From positions 1-55,206 of the forward strand of contig CANJVW010000006.1 in the NCBI GenBank assembly GCA_947478495.1: a stretch of 55,206 bases of DNA, written 5' to 3'. The notes beneath the pieces were generated by a model. The model saw only the letters and a list, made by a program, of their open reading frames with translations, was not told where the DNA came from and searched no databases. The DNA is from Legionellales bacterium (lineage in GTDB: Bacteria; Pseudomonadota; Gammaproteobacteria; DSM-16500). The position numbers were made by a program, and so were the translations under genes. This document shows, piece after piece, positions 15,494 to 24,635 of the stretch (positions within the stretch are counted from its first letter, which is position 1; every line of letters starts with the position of its first letter).

Positions 15494-17440
15494 TTACGCA
15501 TAAAACGCCCTCACCTTATCAATCTCTCGTGTTCGTGGCATGTCGGGTAAGCTCCGCAAAAAGGTTTCCCCATAGCTCGATGCCACCAAACGCGGATCAC
15601 AAATCATCAAAACCCCTCGATCATTCATTCCGCGAATAAGGCGCCCCGCGCCCTGCTTCAACATCAAAACTGCATTCGGTAGTTGGTATACCTGAAAAGG
15701 GTCCAATCCTTTTTTTCGAAACCACTGAAGACGTGCTTGTAATAAAGGGTCATCCGGGGACACGAAGGGCAATTTATCGATAACCACACACGACAAGGCT
15801 TCGCCCTGCACATCGACGCCATACCAAAAACTGCTGGTCCCGACCAATATGGCGCAGCCTTGTTTCTTAAATTCCGCGATCAGCTCATGTTTGGGACGTG
15901 AACCCTGAACCAATAATGGATATGAAACACGACCTTCTAATTTCTCTGCTAAGTAATCGAGTGATTTATAACTCGTACATAGCACAAACGCTTTCCCGCC
16001 GGATGCTTCTAACACAGGAATCATCGCTTCTAGTAATGATTCTGTGTAATGCGCCGCACGCGGATCCGGCAATCCACGCGGCACATACAGTAATGCTTGA
16101 TTTTGGTAATCAAACGGGCTGCCTAATTGCAATGCGCGTGCATCACATAATCCCAGTGCATCTCTAAATAAGGAAAAATCATTTTTGACGGTGAGCGTTG
16201 CTGATGTGAAAATCCACGTTCGATCTGTTTTTTTAAGGTACTCCATAAATTGATCGGCAATAATGATGGGGCTGCGTTGCAAGGTAAAGCTATGTAGATG
16301 CGTTTCAAACCAGCGAACGCTATTATCAGGTGATTCACCCATCAAAGACGCAAGCGTGCTATATAATTCTGCAGCGCGCTTCCAGCAACTCTCCAATCCT
16401 TTTCCCCGAACGGCGGCTTCTTTCAAGACTTCCTGGAGTTGCCCCAATTGATATTTTAATGATTCAATCGCACCTTCAATGGCGTTCACGCCCTTTACCC
16501 ACAGCGCACGTCGCAAATCGGAACCAAATGCTTGCCGCGTTTCTTGAACAGCTTTTTGTAATGCACTTGACTGATCTAAAATGCTTTTCATATCAGGCGC
16601 TTCTTTCACCGCCTCCATTTCTGTGTCGCGCGTTAAATCCATCAATTGACGGCCACTGCATTGCACGCTAAAAAATTGAGATGCAATATCAGAGATATGA
16701 TGCGCCTCATCAAAAATCACGGCTTCTGCACCGGGCAGCAATTCATTTAAGCCTTCCTCTTGCAAGGCCATATCCGCAAAAAATAAATGGTGATTCACCA
16801 CTAAAATATCCGCTAATTTTGCCTGTTGTCTTGCTTTCATTAAAAAGCAGTCTTTATAAAAAGAACAATCTTGATTCAGGCAATTATCGCCTGTGCTTGT
16901 CACGTGTGGCCAGATAGCCGCATCTTCTGGAATAACGGTGATTTCAGCAATGTCACCTGTTTTAGTGGTTCGACTGAAAGAATCGACTGTATGAAGTTGT
17001 GAGGCTTGTTGCCGCGACAGAAATCGGCCATCCATTCGACTCTGTTCAATGCGGTGCTTGCAGAGATAATTTGCACGCCCTTTTAGCAGCATCACATTGC
17101 GCGCGTCGGGAAAACATTTTTTAATAATGGGGATATCAGTAAAAAATAATTGGTCTTGCAAATGCTTGGTGCCCGTTGAGATAATCGTTTTCTTGCCTGA
17201 TAAAAAAACCGGTACAAGATACGCAAATGTTTTTCCCGTTCCCGTGCCCGCCTCGACCATTAAAAGTGATTTTTCTTGAATGGCATCGGTAATGGCTTTG
17301 GCCATCTCTTGCTGAGTTCCGCGCGCCCTAAATCCCGACACAACCTCACTCAACAATCCGCCTTCTGATAAAATATGAGATGCTGAGACGGTTTTTTTAG
17401 ACGGTTTTTTTCGAGGTAAGGCTATTTTTTTCTTTTTCAT
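15494..17440 (-). CDS. yoaA: ATP-dependent helicase YoaA (DinG/XPD family)
   Basis: This is an iron-sulphur superfamily-2 helicase linked to DNA repair. The Walker A motif EAGTGTGKT comes near residue 65. Four cysteines for the 4Fe-4S cluster follow: LCKHR, then CLNQDC and KDC. The DEAH box is in AVIFDEAHH, and the C-terminal motor ends with GAGRLIRG. The length, 648 residues, matches YoaA rather than the longer DinG. A Lys-rich head of about 18 residues precedes the conserved part. Its ATG overlaps the lolD stop by four bases, so the two genes are translationally coupled. Confidence 0.93.
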   Translation of the reverse strand: MKKKKIALPRKKPSKKTVSASHILSEGGLLSEVVSGFRARGTQQEMAKAITDAIQEKSLLMVEAGTGTGKTFAYLVPVFLSGKKTIISTGTKHLQDQLFFTDIPIIKKCFPDARNVMLLKGRANYLCKHRIEQSRMDGRFLSRQQASQLHTVDSFSRTTKTGDIAEITVIPEDAAIWPHVTSTGDNCLNQDCSFYKDCFLMKARQQAKLADILVVNHHLFFADMALQEEGLNELLPGAEAVIFDEAHHISDIASQFFSVQCSGRQLMDLTRDTEMEAVKEAPDMKSILDQSSALQKAVQETRQAFGSDLRRALWVKGVNAIEGAIESLKYQLGQLQEVLKEAAVRGKGLESCWKRAAELYSTLASLMGESPDNSVRWFETHLHSFTLQRSPIIIADQFMEYLKKTDRTWIFTSATLTVKNDFSLFRDALGLCDARALQLGSPFDYQNQALLYVPRGLPDPRAAHYTESLLEAMIPVLEASGGKAFVLCTSYKSLDYLAEKLEGRVSYPLLVQGSRPKHELIAEFKKQGCAILVGTSSFWYGVDVQGEALSCVVIDKLPFVSPDDPLLQARLQWFRKKGLDPFQVYQLPNAVLMLKQGAGRLIRGMNDRGVLMICDPRLVASSYGETFLRSLPDMPRTREIDKVRAFYA

Positions 17441-18117
17441 AAAAGATTGAGATGACCGTCCTGGAGGACCAACGCACGATCTGCCCGCCTTGCAAGGGTC
17501 GAGTCATGCGTCACCATCACAACTGTCGTATTAAATGTTTTTTGAAGCGTCAAAAATAAATCGAAGACGTGAGCGGCATGACGCCCGTCTAAATTACCGG
17601 TTGGTTCATCCGCTAAAATACACGCAGGATGGGTCACCAATGCGCGGGCAATCGCCACACGCTGGCGCTCTCCGCCAGATAATTCACCTATTTTATGATG
17701 CGATCTTTTTTCTAATCCGACTTGATGAAGCAGTTCACGCGCCTGTCGCTCACAGTGAGCTGGTTTTTCTCCCCGAATGAGCAATGGCATGCACACATTT
17801 TCAAGTGCGGTAAACTCGGGCAGCAAATGATGAAATTGATAGACAAACCCGATGGTTCGATTGCGTAACGCGCATTTTTCTTTTTCAGTGCCCAACGCAA
17901 TATCAGAGTCGCCCCAAAAAATACGTCCTGATGTTGGTTTGTCAAGACCGCCCAATAGATGCAACAAGGTGCTTTTACCCGATCCTGATTGACCCATAAT
18001 CGCAATGCATTCACCCCGCATGACAATCAAATCAATCTGATCAAGTACCATGATTTTTTCATGATGATCACGATAGGATTTTGATATTTTTTCACATGTC
18101 AGAACACGATTATTCAT
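17437..18117 (-). CDS. lolD: Lipoprotein-releasing ABC transporter ATPase LolD
   Basis: LolD powers the LolCDE machine that extracts outer-membrane lipoproteins from the inner membrane and hands them to LolA. The Walker [11 protein letters not shown]-loop [10 protein letters not shown] (the family's diagnostic stretch), signature [15 protein letters not shown] and Walker [12 protein letters not shown] are all intact. The start is placed at the ATG at 18117 ([15 protein letters not shown]). This ATG lies eight bases inside the 3' end of the permease gene and gives the normal 226 residues; the longer open frame upstream is permease sequence. Confidence 0.95.
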   Translation of the reverse strand: MNNRVLTCEKISKSYRDHHEKIMVLDQIDLIVMRGECIAIMGQSGSGKSTLLHLLGGLDKPTSGRIFWGDSDIALGTEKEKCALRNRTIGFVYQFHHLLPEFTALENVCMPLLIRGEKPAHCERQARELLHQVGLEKRSHHKIGELSGGERQRVAIARALVTHPACILADEPTGNLDGRHAAHVFDLFLTLQKTFNTTVVMVTHDSTLARRADRALVLQDGHLNLL

Positions 18118-19360
18118 AGCGCAATGCCTCAACAGGTTCGACGTGCGATGCGCGCTTCGCAGGATAGAGTGTCGCAAGCAGGCTTAAAATAAGCGCTGAT
18201 AAACCAACATGCCAAATATCCGACCAGTGCAGCTCAGAGGGCAAATAATCTAACACGTACACATCCGGCGACACCAACTGCATATGCAACACATGCTCCA
18301 TGGCACGCACTGCTTCTGTCACATGCAGCGATAGAGCAATACCGCCTGCCACACCCAATGCAATTCCTAATACGCCAATCACAGCACCCTGCACGACAAA
18401 AATAGACATCACTTGACGAGGCGTTGCACCGAGCGTTTTGAGAATAGCAATATCCGATTCTTTTTCATTGACGACCATCACCAATGTCGACACTAAGTTA
18501 AACACGGCAACCAAAATAATCAGCATTAAAATAAAAAACATCATCACTTTTTGTTGGGCAATCATATGAAAATAATAGCCAAACGTATCCATCCATGTCA
18601 TCACCCGGTAATGCGGATCGAGTGTCTTTGCTAGTTGTGCCGCAATCAAAGACGCCTCATACGGATGATCTATTTTCACTGACAAAGTTGTCACAGATGA
18701 ACCCATTTCAAATAAGCGAGCCGCGTCGGATAAATCGACAAAAGCAAGGCCTCTATCAAAACCAAATGCATCGCCCGCATGAAAGATGCCTGTCACAGTA
18801 AAGCGCTTTAATCGTGGCGTCACACCTGCCAAAGAGAAAGAGGTGCGCGATATGAGAGCTGTCACCTTGTCACCGACGCCGACACCCAAGCGATTCGCCA
18901 ACTCTTCACCTAACACGATATTAAATTGATTGGGCACCAGCTGAGACAAACGGCCCTCGATCATTTTGTCTTGCAATTGCAATATTTTTTTTTCATTGGC
19001 GGGAACAATACCCGTTAGTGTGGCGGGCGACACAGCATCATCATGCGTTAACATCGCCTCCTCTCTAATGGAGGCTGACACGGCTTTTACCGACGGATTT
19101 TTTTCGAGTATTGTCCGAATAGCGAGCGGATTGTCTATTGCATTTGTCATGCTCATTACCGTAATCGGTGGCACCATACTAACGATATGATCACGGACAT
19201 CCCGATCAAAACCGTTCATCACCGATAAGACCGTGATCAATACCACGATACCGAGCGCAATACCCAACATGGACATCAGTGAAATAAAAGACACAAAATG
19301 ATTCCGACGCTTAGCACGCGTGTAACGTAACCCAATAAAAATAGCTAATGGTCGAAACAT
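18110..19360 (-). CDS. lolC: Lipoprotein-releasing permease LolC/LolE family
   Basis: This is the membrane subunit of the lipoprotein-releasing transporter. The N-terminus FIGLRYTRAKRRNHFVSFIS followed by a membrane segment is the family signature. A large periplasmic domain spans about residues 50-260, and three membrane segments with ILKTLGATPRQVMSIF follow. The length is 416 residues, as usual. Only one permease gene is present beside lolD, so it probably forms a homodimer (the LolF-type arrangement) unless a second copy exists outside the window. It overlaps lolD by eight bases, and tatD precedes it by one base. Confidence 0.92.
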   Translation of the reverse strand: MFRPLAIFIGLRYTRAKRRNHFVSFISLMSMLGIALGIVVLITVLSVMNGFDRDVRDHIVSMVPPITVMSMTNAIDNPLAIRTILEKNPSVKAVSASIREEAMLTHDDAVSPATLTGIVPANEKKILQLQDKMIEGRLSQLVPNQFNIVLGEELANRLGVGVGDKVTALISRTSFSLAGVTPRLKRFTVTGIFHAGDAFGFDRGLAFVDLSDAARLFEMGSSVTTLSVKIDHPYEASLIAAQLAKTLDPHYRVMTWMDTFGYYFHMIAQQKVMMFFILMLIILVAVFNLVSTLVMVVNEKESDIAILKTLGATPRQVMSIFVVQGAVIGVLGIALGVAGGIALSLHVTEAVRAMEHVLHMQLVSPDVYVLDYLPSELHWSDIWHVGLSALILSLLATLYPAKRASHVEPVEALRYE

Positions 19361-19361
19361 A

Positions 19362-20144
19362 TTATTTTTCTGCCCCGTTAAAACAGGTAAAGAAGTTTTT
19401 TGTTGTTTGCTCTGAAAATTCTGCTATATCCATTCCTCGCAACGCGGCAATAAATTCTGCGACATAGCGCACATAGGCCGGCGTGTTTGGCTTTCCGCGA
19501 TGCGGAACAGGTGCAAGATAAGGAGAGTCCGTTTCAATTAACAAACGATCCAATGGGATCTGTTTCGCAACCGCTTGCAAAGCTGTCGCGTTTTTAAATG
19601 TCACAACCCCTGAAAATGAAATATAGAAATTGAGATCAATAGCGGCTTCAGCCATTGCAATGTCTTCTGAAAAACAATGCAGTACGCCACCCACCCGCTC
19701 TGCCTTTTCTTCTCTCAAGAGCGTTATCGTATCCTCTCTTGCTTGACGAGAATGGACAATCAACGGTTTTTTAATTTCTTTTGCAGCAGCAATATGACGA
19801 CGAAAGCGATCGCGCTGCCACTCGGTATCACCGGTACTTCGATAATAATCCAATCCTGTTTCACCAATCGCAACGACTTTATTCATCGATCCTAATTTAA
19901 CGAGATCAACAATGCTCGGCTCATCATCTACTAACTCATTGGGATGCAACCCCGCTGAAATACTCACCCCAGAATAATCTTTTGCGATACGACAGAGAAC
20001 GGGAAAATCTTCTAATGTGATCGATACACACAGAAAATGCCCCACCCCTTGATCTTTTGCCGAGATAATGGCATTCGCCAGTTTCCCCTGAAAAGGACCA
20101 AGATCTAGCTGGTCTAAATGACAGTGGGAATCAACGAGAAACAT
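19362..20144 (-). CDS. tatD: TatD-family metal-dependent deoxyribonuclease
   Basis: This is a TIM-barrel metallohydrolase of the TatD/YcfH family, reported as 3'-5' DNA exonuclease or D-amino-acyl-related quality-control enzymes. Metal ligands are visible in order: DSHCHLD at the N-terminus, GETGLDYYR, IVHSRQA, LHCFSED and ETDSPYLAPVPHRG. The length, 260 residues, is typical. It follows holB with a 14-base overlap, the same order (tmk-holB-tatD) as in E. coli and most relatives, where the gene in this place is ycfH. Confidence 0.93.
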   Translation of the reverse strand: MFLVDSHCHLDQLDLGPFQGKLANAIISAKDQGVGHFLCVSITLEDFPVLCRIAKDYSGVSISAGLHPNELVDDEPSIVDLVKLGSMNKVVAIGETGLDYYRSTGDTEWQRDRFRRHIAAAKEIKKPLIVHSRQAREDTITLLREEKAERVGGVLHCFSEDIAMAEAAIDLNFYISFSGVVTFKNATALQAVAKQIPLDRLLIETDSPYLAPVPHRGKPNTPAYVRYVAEFIAALRGMDIAEFSEQTTKNFFTCFNGAEK

Positions 20145-21261
20145 GGATGTACCCTCCCCAACGAATTAATAGATCTTCTAATAATAGCTGTTTATTTAAA
20201 CCAGGCGCAATGAGCAGCGCTCGATGCGCGTCGGTGATCGCGTCTAAAAAATGCAGCGCATCTTTTTTTGATAGGGTTTTTGCTGTTTTCAAAAAATCGG
20301 CATGATAATCTTTATTGACGATCTCCACTGTCACGGCAGTCACACATAATCGCAAAAGATCACGCAATCCGACTAAAAAATAGTTTAATATATCTGTCAC
20401 ATTCTGTGATTGCCACTCCGCTGCTAATGTTGATGGATTGCCACGAGATGTGCGAAGCGCCAACCATCCGTCATAGACCTTTTTCCGTAGCGCCAAATCG
20501 TTCTCTTTAAGGTGCAATGCGCCCAATGGTGCACCATCCGACAGATCAAGCAATAATTCAATATCATGAGAAGCCGCGTGATCCGATAACCACGCTAATG
20601 CATCAGATCGTTTCGGTTTGTGGAATAATACAGTCTGGCACCGACTGCGAACAGTTGCGGGTAAGCGCTGCAATTGATTCGTCACCAACATAAATAAAGT
20701 GCGAGCAGGCGCTTCTTCTAATGTTTTTAACAATGCATTCGCTGCATTTAAATTCAATGCATGAGCGGACTCAATAATAATAACGCGCCATCCTCCCTGC
20801 ATGCTGGTTTCATGCAGTGTATCCACTAACGCACGAATGGAATCTATTTTTATCGATGACTCCGGGAGGGGTGAAATAGTTATTTCATCCGGGTGAAATC
20901 CAGCCTTTAACCATACACACGAGCGACAATGCCCGCATGCCTTTTTCATCTCTTTTGACTGGCATAATACAAATGCACTAAACGCTTTAGAAAATTGCTG
21001 TTTTCCCAATCCGCTCATGCCTGTTAATAGCAACGCGTGCGGCAAACGATTTCGTTCAACCATTCCTGTTGCTATATTCCACTGCTCTACTTGCCAAGGA
21101 AAAATAGATGGTATCCGTTCGCCCTCTTTGTCATCCCCGCGAAGGCGGGGATCCATTCTGCTATTAGCAAGGCCTGTGTCAGGGGAAAATGGGTTCCCGC
21201 CTTCGCGGGAATGACAAGATTTTTTATGGTCTTGAGTAGTTGCAATAGATGGAATAGTCAT
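20131..21261 (-). CDS. holB: DNA polymerase III delta-prime subunit with in-frame repeat insertion
   Basis: HolB is the clamp-loader stator of the replicative polymerase. The P-loop-like GMSGLGKQ, the four-cysteine zinc module (C-x7-C-x2-C-x2-C, CQSKEMKKACGHCRSC), the DSIRALV motif and the sensor-type TVRSRCQ are present. The N-terminus is odd. Residues 7-53 are encoded by a dispersed palindromic element and flanks lying between two 12-base direct repeats (21244-21255 and 21103-21114). Removing the 141-base unit would leave MTIPSIFPWQVEQW, which matches the normal HolB start. The insertion keeps the frame, and the protein is 376 residues. tmk overlaps by four bases upstream, tatD by 14 downstream. 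Confidence 0.93.
   Translation of the reverse strand: MTIPSIATTQDHKKSCHSREGGNPFSPDTGLANSRMDPRLRGDDKEGERIPSIFPWQVEQWNIATGMVERNRLPHALLLTGMSGLGKQQFSKAFSAFVLCQSKEMKKACGHCRSCVWLKAGFHPDEITISPLPESSIKIDSIRALVDTLHETSMQGGWRVIIIESAHALNLNAANALLKTLEEAPARTLFMLVTNQLQRLPATVRSRCQTVLFHKPKRSDALAWLSDHAASHDIELLLDLSDGAPLGALHLKENDLALRKKVYDGWLALRTSRGNPSTLAAEWQSQNVTDILNYFLVGLRDLLRLCVTAVTVEIVNKDYHADFLKTAKTLSKKDALHFLDAITDAHRALLIAPGLNKQLLLEDLLIRWGGYIHVSR
21103..21255. mobile_element. Palindromic element inserted inside holB, with direct repeats
   Basis: The bipartite palindrome spans 21128-21218: TTGTCATCCCCGCGAAGGCG on the left and a mirrored GGGAATGACAAG end on the right. It is bracketed by AATAGATGGTAT (21103-21114) and AATAGATGGAAT (21244-21255), 11 of 12 identical. 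The distance between these repeats is exactly 141 bases (47 codons), so the reading frame of holB is preserved. On the coding strand it yields the peptide stretches HSREGGNP and MDPRLRGDD. Confidence 0.85.
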
Positions 21262-21881
21262 TGGGACAGCCTATCGAGTACCGCCTGAATATTTGCCTGT
21301 ACCGATTCAATCGATTGTGTTGCATCAATTGAAAAAAAACGATGTGGCTCTGCCTTTAATCGAGAAAAATATCCTTCTTGAACCCGCTCAAAAAAATCTT
21401 TTTTTTCTTTTTCTATTCGATCTTGTGGGCCACGATGCTTGGCGCGCGACATGCCAACGGATACGGGTGCATGAAGTAAAAATGTTAGGTCAGGCGAAAG
21501 ATGTGGTAATAACCATTTTTCCAGATAGCGAATGCGATCCCATTCAATTCCTCGCCCTGCTCCCTGATAGGCAAAGCTCGCATCTGTAAAACGATCACAG
21601 ATAACCCACTTTCCTTGATCTAATGCCGGTTGAATAACTTCGTGCACATGCTGGACGCGCGCAGCAAATACTAGCAATAATTCCGTATCGGGTTGCATTG
21701 CCTCTACCGCATGGGGGACAGAAAGAAATAATGCTCGTATTTTTTCAGCAAGAGACGTTCCACCGGGTTCGCGCGTCACAATAAAATCGATTTTTTTTTC
21801 TGTTAAAGCCTCACGAATAAACTCCACAGCCGTTGATTTGCCGACGCCTTCGATGCCTTCTATGGTGATAAAATGTGACAT
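21258..21881 (-). CDS. tmk: Thymidylate kinase
   Basis: Tmk phosphorylates dTMP to dTDP. The P-loop IEGIEGVGKST, the DR(E/P)-type substrate motif REPGGTSLAE and the DRFTDASFAYQGAGRG motif are all intact, and the LID region (KHRGPQDRIEKE) follows. The length of 207 residues is normal. It lies 18 bases after mltG and shares an ATGA overlap with holB, the standard mltG-tmk-holB order. Confidence 0.96.
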   Translation of the reverse strand: MSHFITIEGIEGVGKSTAVEFIREALTEKKIDFIVTREPGGTSLAEKIRALFLSVPHAVEAMQPDTELLLVFAARVQHVHEVIQPALDQGKWVICDRFTDASFAYQGAGRGIEWDRIRYLEKWLLPHLSPDLTFLLHAPVSVGMSRAKHRGPQDRIEKEKKDFFERVQEGYFSRLKAEPHRFFSIDATQSIESVQANIQAVLDRLSQ

Positions 21882-21899
21882 AACTTACCAAGCCCCGTC

Positions 21900-22979
21900 C
21901 TACTTGTTTTTATTTACCTGATACGACCCTAAAAATAACACGGCCGACAATCGAGATCGAATCATAGTATAATTAAAAAAGGCGGGCATTAAATTCCTCA
22001 ACCGTCCCACTGCTTTATTGTGTTCCGCTAGCGTTTCTGAAAATTGGTGCGAGGCATCCCCGCGCGCCACAAAATACAGATACGCATGTTGCGCCGGATG
22101 CGCTGCCGCCATCAATGATTCCATGCTGGGGATCGCAATCGGCGTCGGTGGTAAGCCCTTCATCGTATAGGTATTGTACGGTGTTTTTCGCAATAAATCT
22201 GCTTTATGAATGGTGCCCGTATATTGATTTCCCATCCCATAAATCACGGTTGGATCGAATTGAAGCAAAATATTTGCTTTCAAACGATTAAGTATAACGC
22301 CCGCAATGATAGGGCGCTCCACATCTAAACCTGTTTCTTTTTCAATTAAAGACGCCGCAATTAATAGCTCAGTTTCATTTTTAAAAGGCAAATCCGTCAA
22401 ACGACCTTTCCAAGCAAAATTCATTTTGTCTTGCATCGCTTTTGCTGATCGCTTTAGCAACGATATATCCGGCGCATGGGTGGAAAAATAATAAGTATCG
22501 GGGAAAAAGCGACCTTCAGGCGAAACACCAGGCACTCCCACTGAAGCCATCAAAAGCGCATCGCTCATTTTATCAATAGTATGTGTTAAATAAGGATTAT
22601 CCATCAATGCAGCGCGCACTTGACGCATCGTCCAACCTGGCACAATGATAAGCGTGTGATACACCAGCCCACTTCCCGTCTGAAGCTGCGTCAACAATGT
22701 AGAGAGTGTGGTACCCGCTCGAAATACATAGTCGCCAGCCTTAAAGTTAGGACCGTGTCGACGAATTTTTATTAACAGATTAAAAAGAAAGCGATTGCTG
22801 ATGATATTTTTAAAGTATAAATCATCCACTACGGAATGCGCTGCTGCACCGGGCGGCACGGTATATGCATAGCCTTCCGGATCAGTAATGATAGGCGTCC
22901 AAATAAATTTAAGCCAAAGAACAAGAGGAAGTAAGACAACGAAAGCGATGGTGATGGTCCAGACGTTTCGTTTAATCAG
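21900..22979 (-). CDS. mltG: Endolytic murein transglycosylase MltG, non-standard start
   Basis: MltG (YceG) cleaves nascent glycan strands and acts as a terminase for peptidoglycan synthesis. The catalytic glutamate lies in IAASLIEKETGLDVERP, followed by GVILNRL and LQFDPTVIYG, all diagnostic. A standard start codon appears only at 22859 (GTG), which would remove the membrane anchor. Upstream the frame stays open for 40 codons, through a clear membrane segment (TITIAFVVLLPLVLWLKFIW), back to the fabF stop. The only start-like codons there are CTG at 22979 and ATT at 22976, with a GAGGGGGG ribosome-binding sequence just ahead. I place the start at CTG, giving 359 residues; the exact codon is unproven. 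Confidence 0.85.
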   Translation of the reverse strand: MIKRNVWTITIAFVVLLPLVLWLKFIWTPIITDPEGYAYTVPPGAAAHSVVDDLYFKNIISNRFLFNLLIKIRRHGPNFKAGDYVFRAGTTLSTLLTQLQTGSGLVYHTLIIVPGWTMRQVRAALMDNPYLTHTIDKMSDALLMASVGVPGVSPEGRFFPDTYYFSTHAPDISLLKRSAKAMQDKMNFAWKGRLTDLPFKNETELLIAASLIEKETGLDVERPIIAGVILNRLKANILLQFDPTVIYGMGNQYTGTIHKADLLRKTPYNTYTMKGLPPTPIAIPSMESLMAAAHPAQHAYLYFVARGDASHQFSETLAEHNKAVGRLRNLMPAFFNYTMIRSRLSAVLFLGSYQVNKNK

Positions 22980-22982
22980 GGG

Positions 22983-24227
22983 TTATCCCCCCTCAAATCG
23001 ACGAAATACCAACGTACCATTTGTGCCACCAAACCCAAAGGAATTTGATAATGCAACATCGATCTTCATGGGCTGTGCTTGATTAGGCACCAGATTCAAA
23101 TCACAGCCTTCAGCAGGATTATCCAAATTCATCGTCGGTGGCGCAACTTGATCGCGTATTGCTAAGATGCTAAAAATAGCTTCTACCGCACCTGCCGCGC
23201 CTAACAAATGGCCGGTCATAGATTTGGTTGAACTCATTGCAAGTTTATAGGCATGATCACCAAAACTGCGCTTGATGGCTAACACTTCCAATACATCAGC
23301 GGCGGTCGATGTGGCGTGGGCATTTACGTAGTCCACTTGATCGGGGTTCATGCCCGCATCTGCCAATGCATTATTTGTTGATAACGCTGCGCCCAACCCT
23401 TCTGGATGTGGCATAGTCATATGATTAGCATCCGCACTCATGCCAAAGCCTGCGAGCTCTGCATAAATGTGAGCGCCTCGTTTTTTAGCGTGCTCATACT
23501 CTTCCAACACCAAAACCCCGGCGCCATCGCCCAAAACAAAGCCGTCGTGGTCTTTATCCCATGGACGAGACGCTCTTTGAGGCTCGTCATTTCGAGTGGA
23601 CAATGCGCGCATGGCGGCAAATCCACCAATCCCAAGTGGCGTGGTTGCCATTTCAGCGCCGCCCGCCACCATCACATCGGCATCACCATATGCGATAATG
23701 CGCGCCGCTAAGCCAATATTATGAGCTCCGGTTGTGCATGCTGTGACCACAGAGATATTCGGGCCTCGCATGCCATACTTAATAGAAAGATTACCTGAGA
23801 TCATGTTAATTAAAGCGGAGGGGATAAAAAAGGGAGAGATGCGACGCGCACCTTCTTCTAGTAAAACAGAATGGGATTTTTCAATCATGGGTAAGCCACC
23901 AATCCCTGAGCCAACAGCTAAGCCAATGCGATGCGAATTAGTCTCGGTTACCTCAACACCAGAATCTTGAATGGCTTGAACACCCGCGGCAATGCCATAT
24001 TGAATAAAGAAATCGCGTTTGCGAGCATCTTTTTCTGTCATGTAGAGCAATGGATCGAAGTTCTTTACTCGGCTGCAAATATGGCAGCTTATCCCAGAGG
24101 GATCAAAATGGTCAATCAGAGCAACGCCGATTTGACCCTTAAGAATAGAATCCCATGTGTCTTTAACATTGAGGCCGAGAGGGGTTACTGCACCCAGGCC
24201 TGTGACAACAACACGTCGTTTGCTCAA
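22983..24227 (-). CDS. fabF: 3-oxoacyl-ACP synthase II
   Basis: FabF elongates acyl-ACP by condensation with malonyl-ACP and is important for unsaturated chains and temperature control. The Cys-His-His triad is intact: C164 in [10 protein letters not shown], His in VNAHATST and His in [10 protein letters not shown]. The length is 414 residues, standard. It follows acpP after 59 bases and runs, with only three bases between, into mltG. Confidence 0.96.
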   Translation of the reverse strand: MSKRRVVVTGLGAVTPLGLNVKDTWDSILKGQIGVALIDHFDPSGISCHICSRVKNFDPLLYMTEKDARKRDFFIQYGIAAGVQAIQDSGVEVTETNSHRIGLAVGSGIGGLPMIEKSHSVLLEEGARRISPFFIPSALINMISGNLSIKYGMRGPNISVVTACTTGAHNIGLAARIIAYGDADVMVAGGAEMATTPLGIGGFAAMRALSTRNDEPQRASRPWDKDHDGFVLGDGAGVLVLEEYEHAKKRGAHIYAELAGFGMSADANHMTMPHPEGLGAALSTNNALADAGMNPDQVDYVNAHATSTAADVLEVLAIKRSFGDHAYKLAMSSTKSMTGHLLGAAGAVEAIFSILAIRDQVAPPTMNLDNPAEGCDLNLVPNQAQPMKIDVALSNSFGFGGTNGTLVFRRFEGG

Positions 24228-24286
24228 TGCCTAACCCTCCGTAAAGCAGGCGCGCGCCACAGCGTTGTGTGCGTACCCCTGCAATG

Positions 24287-24526
24287 CTATGCTTTTAAGT
24301 GTGAGTTAATATAATCAATTGCTTGTTGAACGGTTCGAATATTCTCAGCGTCTTCATCAGGAATTTCTGTTTCAAATTCTTCTTCTAAAGCCATCACTAA
24401 TTCAACTGTATCAAGAGAATCAGCGCCCAAATCATCTACAAAAGAAGCACTTTCGATCACTTCTTCTTCTTTAACGCCCAATTGTTCGACTACAATCTTC
24501 TTAACTCGTGATGCCACAGTGATCAT
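24287..24526 (-). CDS. acpP: Acyl carrier protein
   Basis: A 79-residue acidic carrier protein. The phosphopantetheine attachment motif [10 protein letters not shown] places the modified serine at residue 37. It lies between fabG and fabF as in most gammaproteobacteria. Its own promoter and an RNA hairpin precede it, fitting the need for much more AcpP than enzyme. Confidence 0.97.
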   Translation of the reverse strand: MITVASRVKKIVVEQLGVKEEEVIESASFVDDLGADSLDTVELVMALEEEFETEIPDEDAENIRTVQQAIDYINSHLKA

Positions 24527-24540
24527 GATGATGCCTTCCT

Positions 24541-24556
24541 CTTTTATTGATAAAAG
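24541..24556. promoter_or_regulatory. Hairpin in the acpP 5' leader
   Basis: CTTTTAT-TG-ATAAAAG is a perfect inverted repeat immediately upstream of the GAGGAAGG ribosome-binding site of acpP. In the transcript it would form a small stem ending next to the binding site and could stabilise the message or tune translation. The role is inference. Confidence 0.4.
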
Positions 24557-24574
24557 AACTTCAGTTAGTTAGCT

Positions 24575-24602
24575 AGTGTAGTAAAAAAATCAAAACTTGC
24601 AA
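24575..24602 (-). promoter_or_regulatory. Predicted sigma-70 promoter of acpP
   Basis: On the minus strand TTGCAA (24602-24597) and TACACT (24580-24575) are 16 bases apart, with a T-rich spacer. They lie in the 109-base fabG-acpP gap, about 50 bases before the acpP start. Confidence 0.55.
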
Positions 24603-24635
24603 GCCTTTTTCAGGACATATCAAGTACAATTACAC

